A DNA stretch of 64,000 bases from Ahaetulla prasina (Eukaryota; Chordata; Lepidosauria; Squamata; Colubridae), in assembly GCF_028640845.1 (NCBI RefSeq), contig NC_080543.1, forward strand, positions 10,045,459 through 10,109,458. The letters run 5' to 3'. The position numbers and the translations under genes were made by a program. The notes beneath the pieces are model-generated. The model was not told the origin of the DNA, ran no database searches, and saw nothing but the letters and a program-made list of their open reading frames with translations. This document shows positions 56,490 through 64,000 of the stretch, piece by piece (the stretch's first letter is position 1; every line of letters begins with the position of its first letter).

Positions 56490-57030
56490 GTAAATCAGGC
56501 CTCCTGCTGACTGACGAGGGCCTTGTTTCCCAGGCTTCAATCACCTCCCCAGCTGTTTTTGTGCCTGCTCGTGCAACAATCTTAGTAGCTGCAAAATTGA
56601 ATGTTTCATTGCAGTGCGAGGCTACCAAGGAGTTGGGGTTTTCTCACCACTGTCCCCCATTTGGCCAATCCTTGTTTTGCTAGACCAGAGAAATTAAGCT
56701 AAATTCCTTATTTTCTTACTGAGAGCTACATTAAAGAGAGTAATTGATGGTTTCCTCTAGCTTTGTTTCTCTTTCTGTTAAATGTCACCGGCAAGTAGGA
56801 AAACAACCATCAATCATTCTCGGTAATGTAGACAAATTCCTCTCAATGCTTGCTTTGCGCCCCATCAGTTACACAACGCTATCTAGAAGGACTCAAGAAA
56901 TGGGCTTCCATTTATCTCCACACCTTCTCTTTGAAGCAACATCCCCTACAGATTAATATTGTCCCCATTTTGGCCACTTTCGGGAAGTCTTTTAAAAACT
57001 CATCCTTGGGTTCGATGGCCTGGAAGGATC
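56490..57030. other. No recognised feature
   Basis: Unique-looking; no exon signature. Confidence 0.4.
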
Positions 57031-57035
57031 CCTTT

Positions 57036-57388
57036 AAAAGGTAAAGGTTTCGGTTTCCCTCGCACATATGTGCTAGTCGTTCCCGACTCTAGGGAATGGT
57101 GCTCATCGCCGTTTCAAAGCCGAAGAGCCAGCGCTGTCCAAAGACGTCTCCTTGGTCATGTGGCCGGCATGACTCAACGCCAAAGGCGCACGGAACGCTG
57201 TTCCCTTCCCACCAAAGGTGGTCCCTATTTTTCTACTTGCAGTTTTTTACCTGCTTTCGAACTGCTAGGTTGGCAGAAGTTGGGACAAGTCACGAAAGCT
57301 CATCCCGTTACGCGGCACCAGGGATTCGAACCGCTGAACTGCCGACCTTTCGGTCGACAAGCTCAGCATCTTAGCCGCTGAGCCACTT
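57036..57388 (-). mobile_element. Sauria-type SINE
   Basis: Same structure as 14006-14373, tRNA-like head complement at 57320-57385; flanked by AGGATCCCTTT on both sides (about 57026 and 57392), a plausible target duplication. Confidence 0.9.
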
Positions 57389-57470
57389 TTAAGGATCCCT
57401 TTGGATGGGAGATAATACTGAGATCTGTTGTGTTTGGTTGTTCCTGTCAATGTCCTCTGTAGATTGAACC

Positions 57471-57997
57471 TGTTGTGTTTCGTCCAATCTCACCTCAGCC
57501 GGGGTCTTCTTATCTGCTTCCGAACACGGAGGAATGTTCTAGTATGCCTCCCGGCCCCAGCCCTGGCTCCATGCCCAGACAGGCTGAAGAGGAAGAAATA
57601 CCTCCAGCCCCCAGCTCTGGCTCCATGCCCAGGCAAATGGAGCAACTAGACCCCTCCCCCTCCTCCACAGCATGTGAGCCTGAGGGAGGTCAATTACCAA
57701 CAGCTGCCGACTGGAGTGACCCTCGCGTCAGAAGACTTGATAGGCGGAGGCAACAGAAGGAAGGGAGGGGCAGGCCTGGATAAGTGCTGAATCATGGAGC
57801 CACACCCCATGGCCTATATAAAGGATCTGCTTTCTGGCATTCTCTGAGGCAGGCAAAGTCTAAACATATCTTGCTGAAGTCACTTTCTGGTCTCCTGCCT
57901 GCCCTGAGGAGTTTGCTAGGACTTTGGCAGAGCTGCAGAGGCACACCTGATTCGGATTTCCCTGACCCGGCCATCAGCGGAGGAGTGGGACACGACA
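57471..57997 (+). mobile_element. Solo LTR family A, 527 bp
   Basis: TGTTGTGTTTCGTCC...GGGACACGACA with perfect 5-bp flanks GAACC. TATATAAAGG at 57815-57824. Confidence 0.92.
57815..57824 (+). promoter_or_regulatory. LTR-A TATA box
   Basis: TATATAAAGG in the best-bounded family A LTR. Confidence 0.65.
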
Positions 57998-58159
57998 GAA
58001 CCTCAAAAAAGCAAGACAGGAAGGAAAGTCATTAGTTTGAGCTGTGGGTGCTGGAGAAGTCTTCTGTGTATTCCTTGGACAGCAAAGACAAAATCATGAA
58101 ACCATGTCTCACTTATTTTAGCCATGTCATGTGGGGGAATATAGGCAGTCCTTGACTTA

Positions 58160-58744
58160 CAGTAGTGGCTAAAATTGTGGAAACCTTTTGGGAAAAGTGT
58201 ATTTTTGAGGTTTGATGGCTAATAACACCACTTTTTTTGGGGAGTTTCAAGATAATTCTATTCCACTGCTGGAATGGTCTGGGAATCGCCCAGACAGATT
58301 TTAACCCAATTGAAAATCTATGGAGCCAACTAAAGAAACTGGTTAGCCAGAAGCGACCCAGCAATAAAACCCAGTTAATAGAAGCCATCATTCAATCTTG
58401 GTTTCACATTGTAACAGCTGCAGATCTCAAAGATTTGGTTCACTCCATGGGAAGACGTTGTAAGGCCGTCATTCATGCTAAAGGTTACCCAACAAAGTAT
58501 TCAATGACATGGTGATCATTTTTGTATATCTCCTTTTTTCTACGTGTTTCACTTTTCTTCTTTATACTGTAACTGCTATTCTAATAGCAAATCCTTCAGA
58601 AAAGTTATTGCGTTACATTCTTGATTAAATTATCTTTCCACTGATATATAATTTTATGGTACTACTCCAGAAAAAATGGTGTTATTAGCTAGTTTCGGAA
58701 AAGACACTTTTCCCAAAAGGTTTCCACAAGTTTGTCCACTACTG
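58160..58744 (+). mobile_element. Tc1/mariner internal-deletion derivative, copy 2
   Basis: CAGTAGTGGCTAAAATTGTG...GTCCACTACTG with TA on both sides (58158-58159, 58745-58746). 585 bp, plus-strand transposase end only. Confidence 0.93.
58237..58515 (+). pseudogene. Tc1 transposase C-terminal remnant
   Basis: 92 codons with DFNPIENLWSQLKKLV, KTQLIEAIIQSWFHI, LVHSMGRRCKAVIHAKGYP, ending at a TGA. Holds the last catalytic residue and the true C-terminus; the rest is deleted. Overlap with copy 1 is clear but breakpoints differ. Confidence 0.92.
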
Positions 58745-59465
58745 TACCACCACAATGGAGCCACAAATTTCTGTTGCTAAGTGAGACATTTGTTAACTGA
58801 GTTTTGCCCTGTTTTATGACCTTTCTTGCCACCATTGTTAAGTGAATCACTGCAGTTGTTAAGTTAGTAACCTGGTTGTTAAGTGAATCTGGTTTCCCCA
58901 TTGATTTTGTTTGTCAGAAGGTCGCAAAAGGCGATCCCATGACCTTAGGACACAGCAACGGTCACAAATAAGAACCAATTGCCAAGCATCTGAATTTTGA
59001 CTACACGACCATGGGGAGGCTGCAAAAGTCGTAACTGTGAAAAACGTCCATAAGTCACTTTTTCCAGGACTGCTGTAACTTCCATTTTTCACACTTATGA
59101 CTGTTGCAACATCCCCATCGCCACATGATCAAAATTTGGATGCTTGGCAATTGTCTCATATTTATGAGTTTACAGGAACTGGGCATGGCTAGTCTAGTGA
59201 AGGGAAGAACCAGGGGAGACATGATAGTAGTCTTCCAATATTTGAGGGGCTGCCACAGAGAGCAAGGGGTCAAGCTATTTTCCAAGGCACCTGAAGTCCG
59301 GACAAGGAATAATGGATGGAAACTGAACAAGGAGAGATTCAACCTGGAAATAAGGAGAAATTTTCTGACAGTGAGAACAATCAATCAATGGAAAGTTGCC
59401 TTCAGAAGTTGTTGGAGTTTCATCACTTGAGACTTTCAAGAAGAGCCTGGACTGTCATCAGTCAG

Positions 59466-60307
59466 AATAGAATAGAATAGAATAGAATAGAATAGAATAG
59501 AATAGAATAGAATAGAATAGAATAGAATAGAATTTTATTGGCCAAGTGTGATTGGACACACAAGGAATTTATCTTGGTGCATATGCTCTCAGTGTACATA
59601 AAAGAAAAGATACGTTCATCAAGGTACAACATTTACAACACAATTGATGGTCAATATATCAATATAAATCATAAGGATTGCCAGCAACAAGTTATAGTCA
59701 TACAGTCATAAGTGGAAGGAGATTGGTGATGGGAATGATGAGAAGATTAATAGTAGTGCAGATTTAGTAAATAGTCTGACAGTGTTGATGGAATTATTTG
59801 TTTAGCAGAGTGATGGCCTTTGGGAAAAAACTGTTCTTGTGTCTAGTTGTTCTGGTGTGCAGTGCTCTATAGCGTCGTTTTGAGGGTAGGAGTTGAAACA
59901 GTTTATGTCCAGGATGCGAGGGGCCTGTAAATATTTTCACGGCCCTCTTCTTGATTCGTGCAGTATACAGGTCCTCAATGGAAGGCAGGTTGGTAGCAAT
60001 TATTTTTTCTGCAGTTTTAATTATCCTCTGAAGTCTGTGTTTTTCTTGTTGGGTTGCAGAACCGAACCAGACAGTTATAGAGGTGCAAATGACAGACTCA
60101 ATAATTCCTCTGTAGAACTGAATCAGCAGCTCCTTGGGCAGTTTGAGCTTACTGAGTTGGCGCAGAAAAAACATTCTTTGTTGTCCTTTTTTAATGATGT
60201 TTTTGATGTTAGCTGTCCATTTTAGATCTTGCGATATGATAGAACCTAGAAATTTGAAGGTTTCTACTGTTGATACTGTGTTGTCAAGTATTGTGAGAGG
60301 TGGAATT
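59466..60307 (-). mobile_element. L3-CR1 LINE, 840 bp, (AGAAT)n tail
   Basis: Longest L3-CR1 copy in the window; tail 59466-59532 (~13 units), 3' UTR, RT C-terminus. Inserted in CR1. Confidence 0.93.
59794..60174 (-). pseudogene. L3-CR1 RT C-terminal ORF
   Basis: 126 open codons: LPKELLIQFYRGIIESVIC, ITVWFGSATQQEKHRL, RIIKTAEKIIATNLPSIEDL, RALHTRTTRHKNSFFPKAI. No stop or frameshift, suggesting a young insertion. RT catalytic domain absent. Confidence 0.92.
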
Positions 60308-60894
60308 ATGGAAGGGTGTAAGGTCTCCTGCTTGGGTGGGAGGTTGGACTAGATGATCTACAAGGTCCCTTCCAACTCTGTTAATCTGTAATCTATGATG
60401 GTTGCAGTGTCCGGGAGTCATGTGATCATCTTTTGTCACCTTCTGGCAAGCAACGTCAATGGGGAATCCAGATTCACTTAACAGCCATGTTACTAATTTA
60501 ACAAATACAATGGTTCACTTAACAACATAAATTTTGGCCTCAGTTGTGGTCTTAACTCGAGGACCCCCTGTATGTCCAATTTCTATTCTGCGTCCTTGAA
60601 CAGCGACAGACCATTTTCCAGCAATGAAAAATCTATCACGTCAGCTTGTTTTCTGGAAAGCATCGACACTAAATTATCTTCTTTGGAGAAGTATTTCTAA
60701 TCAGCCTTTGCAATTGAAGTCATGTCAGCTTATATTATTCGTGAATGAGCATCTACACTTGAAGATATTACTTGTTCTTTCATATCATTAAGGCTAATCA
60801 AAGATCGCAATGCGCACACTAAAATAGCTGGAACTCTACTATAGAGTTTTATCAATTCTATTTAACAAGTGCAGAAATCTATAATACTACAGAT

Positions 60895-61031
60895 CAGTGG
60901 TGGGATTCAGCCAGTTCGCACCACTTCGGGACAACCGTTTGTTAACTTTCTGAGCAGTGTGATGAACTGGTTGTTGGAAGAAATCATTAGGGCAGAGAAC
61001 CGGTTGTTAAATTATTTGAATCCCACTACGG
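60895..61031. mobile_element. hAT-like MITE (AGTGGTGGGATTCA type), short
   Basis: CAGTGGTGGGATTCAGC...TTTGAATCCCACTACGG, flanks CTACAGAT/CTATAGAT. 137 bp, the smallest of this family here. Confidence 0.85.
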
Positions 61032-61099
61032 CTATAGATCCAACTGAGAAAATCTACCCTCTAGTTGTTCAGGAATAACTAGATACATCATCATGTTCA

Positions 61100-61548
61100 A
61101 TCAGAATAGTGCTAGATGGGATCTTGGAGGTCTTCTAGCCCAACCCCCTGCTCAAGCATTTCAGATAAGTGACTGTCCAGTTTCTTCTTAAAAACCTCCA
61201 TTGATGAAGCCCCTACAACTTCTGAAGGCAAGCTGTTCCACTGGTTAATTGTTCTCACTGTTAGAAAGTTTCTCGTTAATTCCAGGTTGCTTCTCTCCTT
61301 GACTAATTTCCACCCATTGCTTCTTCTCTTGCCTTCTGGTGCTTTGGAAAATAAGTTGACCCTCTCCTCTTTGTAGCAGCGCCTCAAATACTGGAATATT
61401 GCTATCATGTCCCCACCCCCAGTCTTTCTTTTCTCTAGACTAGCCAAACCTAATTCCTGCAACCGTTCTTCATAAGTTTTAGTCTCCAGGCCTTTAATCT
61501 TCTTAGTTGCTTTCTCTGCACTTTTTCCAAAGTCTGAATATCTTTTTT
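61100..61548 (-). mobile_element. CR1 LINE 3' end
   Basis: Minus strand; frame 61112-61462 carries KRKTGGGDMIAIFQYLRRC and NFLTVRTINQWNSLP. 5' truncated at a T-rich stretch. Confidence 0.92.
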
Positions 61549-61642
61549 TTTTTGTAATTGTTACGGAGTCAAAATTAAATTAAAATGCCATTTTAATTAA
61601 AACAGTTATTGTTACACAATTCCTCCTCCGTAAATGCGTATC

Positions 61643-62228
61643 TTAGAAAGGAATTGTTCTGTCCCCTCCACCTCAGTCCAGGAGGCACGAGAAATGACTC
61701 AATCAGCCGGCAATTGAGTCCATGGCAGCTATCAGCTCTGGCAGCAACCCAGCGAGTGTCTGCCAAGGTTTTTCTGTTATCTTTCTTGATGCCGGCGTGT
61801 CAACCAGGAAGTCAGGAATAAATAGCACTTCAGCTCAAGTTCTCTCTAGGCACTTTGATTTGTTCATCACAAAGCAGTATAGCAGCCCCTCCTGCTTTTA
61901 TACCCTGTGGGGTGTGGCTCCATGACTCAGCACTTTCTAGGCCCGCCCCATCCCTGCTTCTGTTGTTCCCGCTTCTCTTGTCTACGAAACCTGGGATCTA
62001 ACCAGGACTGATTTTCCTCAGCTGGGTCTGTAAGCGTGGCCTGGGTGGGGGGTAGATACAGGAGACAGAGGCCTCGTCACCTCTTCCACCTCTGGCTCCT
62101 GGAGCTGAGCCAGGGAAGCTGGCCCTGCAGAAGGGAGCCCTGACGGCCCTTCCTCCTCACTCTCTGAGTCATTCTCTGGCAGGGGGCCAGGCCCGGGGGG
62201 CGGGGGGGGGGCTGGAGCCACAACAGGA
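61643..62228 (-). mobile_element. LTR family D, truncated
   Basis: Highly similar to 45393-46014 over its length but ends at CACAACAGGAAT, lacking the TGTCAGGCAC end. Confidence 0.75.
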
Positions 62229-62234
62229 ATATTT

Positions 62235-63030
62235 CTCATCCCAAATGCAAGAAGAGAATGATGAAACCATTAACATCGCTCGCCCCCACTTTTTATTTTC
62301 TTAGCATATGGCTCCTCTGAGATTCTTTTCAAAGCAGACTCTCCTGTGAATTAAGATTCCTTACGTGACGGGATGCCACAGGCTTTGGAAGCATAACGTA
62401 GATGCTACTAGAAATAAGAATTTAGGACTGAGGACTGTTTATCCCAAAGAGGAACCCCATCTCGGTCCCAGCGGCTGTTTTGGGAAGACCAAAAATGTTT
62501 CTAAATTTAAAAATGCAACATGATTGTTGTTTGAAAATAGCTATGAGCTTTTTTTTTTTGGTCTTGTGTAACTGTGGGAGCCTCAGCACACCTGTTAGTT
62601 AATCATGATGCCTCTGTGGTTCCCACCGATGTGTCTCAGTGTGTGTGTTTAGTATTGTAAATTGTATCTTTATTATGTAAGACATTTCGGAACCTTTGCT
62701 GAGCGCGACGCTTAGTAAATAAGTAATTTACTTTTCCAACTGCAACGTTAGGGTTATTCACTGAGGCTGCCTTTTGTAATGGGAGGACTCTTTGCTGTTT
62801 TGATTTCAGCATTCCGAAAGAAATAATCTCGTTCTGGCTGTTTCCATGATATCGTAAAGGTTTCGTTATAATAAGGAGCACGGAATAGGTTTAAAGGACT
62901 ATTCCTCTACCTGAAGAATTGGCTTTATTATTTTTATATTGCTTGATGGACATTGTTTTAATCCCAAATTACGGATTTGGGAAAGTGTAGACGACTCAAT
63001 CGGTTGGTTGGAGCAGAGTATACGACAGAT
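62235..63030. other. No recognised feature
   Basis: Unique-looking sequence. Confidence 0.4.
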
Positions 63031-63046
63031 AAACAGAAGATGATGG

Positions 63047-63379
63047 GTGGATGAATAGATGGATGGATGGATGGATGGATGGATGGATGGATGGATGGAT
63101 GGATGGACAGAGGAACGGGTGGACGGATGGAGGAATGGGTAGACGGATGGAGAAATGTCCGTTTGTATCTATTGTGTGCTCAGATGGAGTGTATGAATGG
63201 ATGGGTGGAAAGAAGGAAGGAAGGAAGGAAGGAAGGAAAGAAGGAAAGAAAGAAAGAAAGAAATTAAGAAACAAAGAAAGAAACAAAGGAAGAAGATAGA
63301 TAGATGAAAAGATAGACAGACAGACAGACGGACGGGTAGGCAGGCAGATGATAGATAGCTAAAAATAGGTAGATATAAT

Positions 63380-63428
<49 letters not shown>

Positions 63429-63430
63429 GA
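63047..63430. repeat. Tetranucleotide arrays (GGAT, GGAA/GAAA, GATA)
   Basis: (GGAT)n ~63050-63108, (GGAA)/(GAAA)n ~63208-63262, (GACA)-like 63311-63330, (GATA)n ~63379-63428. Spacers are degenerate versions of the same motifs. Confidence 0.92.
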
Positions 63431-63434
63431 TGGA

Positions 63435-63645
63435 TGGAATGAGAGAAAACCATTATGTTTGAGTTAGCGGTAAAAGGAAACCAGGCCATCAAAGAACACG
63501 GTGGCTGGACACCATCAAAGCTGACACCGGGCAAGTATAGAACAACTCAAAGAAATAGTGCAAGATCAGAAGGTCTGGAGAAGCCTGGCCCATAGAATCG
63601 CCAAGAGTTGGAGATGAATGAATGGATAACATCATCATCAGTACC
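63435..63645 (+). mobile_element. Bov-B/RTE-like LINE 3' end
   Basis: Broken frames read RWLDTIKAD-like and AHRIAKS-like blocks resembling the end of Bov-B/RTE ORFs, followed by an ATC-rich tail (ACATCATCATC). Confidence 0.5.
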
Positions 63646-63744
63646 ACAAACCACATCATCACATTTTATTAAAAGCCATAAACCGCATTTCAGGAGTAAG
63701 TTTCAAAAAGTCTTCTCCTATAACAAACCGCTACTAGTAAACAC

Positions 63745-63935
63745 ACAGAGAGAAAGAGAGGGAGAGAGAGAGGGAGAGAGAGAGGGAAAGAGAGAGGGAG
63801 AGAGAGAGAGGGAGGGAGAGAGGGGGAGAGAGAGGGGGAGAGAGAGGGGGAGAGAGAGGGGGAGAGAGAGGGGGAGAGAAAGAGAGAGAGAGGGAGGGAG
63901 AGACAGAGGGAGAGGGAGGGAGAGAGAGAGAGAAT
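63745..63935. repeat. (GA)n/GGGAGA purine tract
   Basis: GAGAGAGGGAGA-type repeat with a GGGG-containing subunit repeated about six times (63819-63876). Confidence 0.95.
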
Positions 63936-64000
63936 CTCACACATATACATTTTCTCCTTGTGATAAACTTCAGTGCAGCCATGGAGGCTGTTGGCTGAAA

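Larger units (their letters stand above)
59168..60395 (+). mobile_element. CR1 3' end split by L3-CR1
   Basis: 59168-59465 and 60308-60395 join across the insert (ACTGTCATCAGTCAG / GTGTAAGGTCTCCTGC). Confidence 0.88.
58140..60575. mobile_element. Foldback element holding Tc1, CR1 and L3-CR1
   Basis: Outer ends GGCAGTCCTTGACTTAC and TTAACTCGAGGACCCCC are inverted. Tc1 at 58160-58744; CR1 at ~59168-59465 and 60308-60395; L3-CR1 inside that CR1. Confidence 0.8.

Overview
The window looks like nuclear DNA from a squamate, most likely an advanced (colubroid) snake. The sequence evidence is: CR1 LINEs of the L3 type whose 3' ends run into (AGAAT)n/(TTCTA)n tails; SINEs ending in tandem ACCTTT, as Sauria SINEs do; Bov-B-like LINE tails; GATA arrays; and Penelope-like retroelements (PLEs). 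The species cannot be told from the sequence. I found no host protein-coding exon, rRNA gene, cellular tRNA gene or CRISPR. Almost every open frame is a transposon remnant, a microsatellite readthrough or chance.

Layout. 1-3.2 kb: 3' half of an L2/CR1-group LINE, a TA array, then two tandem minus-strand PLEs carrying a GIY-YIG endonuclease and a hammerhead ribozyme. 3.2-8.5 kb: CR1, L3-CR1 tails, hAT-like MITEs and a second PLE family. 8.6-10.15 kb: a cluster of PLE tails including two exact 342-bp tandem units, each with a hammerhead core. 10.4-19.9 kb: LTR, SINEs, palindromic MITEs, compound pentanucleotide arrays, GATA arrays and CR1. 20-31.8 kb: a large MITE holding an LTR that holds another MITE, Sauria SINEs, a SPIN-like hAT inside CR1, and CR1 copies carrying several insertions. 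32-44 kb: more CR1, L2, MITEs, solo LTRs, a TTACCC-like hexamer array, a Tc1 derivative, and a hAT element enclosing a solo LTR. 45-52 kb: LTRs, SINE, an LINE inside a hAT, an inverted PLE pair with a well-preserved hammerhead, and foldback MITEs. 52.3-53.8 kb: one CR1 interrupted by three hAT-type elements, each with an 8-bp target duplication. 54.6-64 kb: a third PLE family with hammerhead motifs, solo LTRs, a second Tc1 derivative in a four-level nest, Bov-B tail and microsatellites.

How the parts relate. The LINEs supply the copying machinery: the tRNA-derived SINE ends in the same hairpin as the L2-like LINE, and L3-CR1 tails appear to have seeded the pentamer microsatellites. DNA transposons (hAT-like, Tc1) survive only as short derivatives that need a transposase from elsewhere. 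The most notable signal is that three distinct PLE families each carry a hammerhead-type self-cleaving RNA motif with the same layout, including one extra base before stem II. The second is that many hAT-like insertions share an 8-bp duplication with central TA, and several fall at the same site in CR1 3' ends. Stretches called empty below are single-copy-looking sequence in which I recognise nothing.
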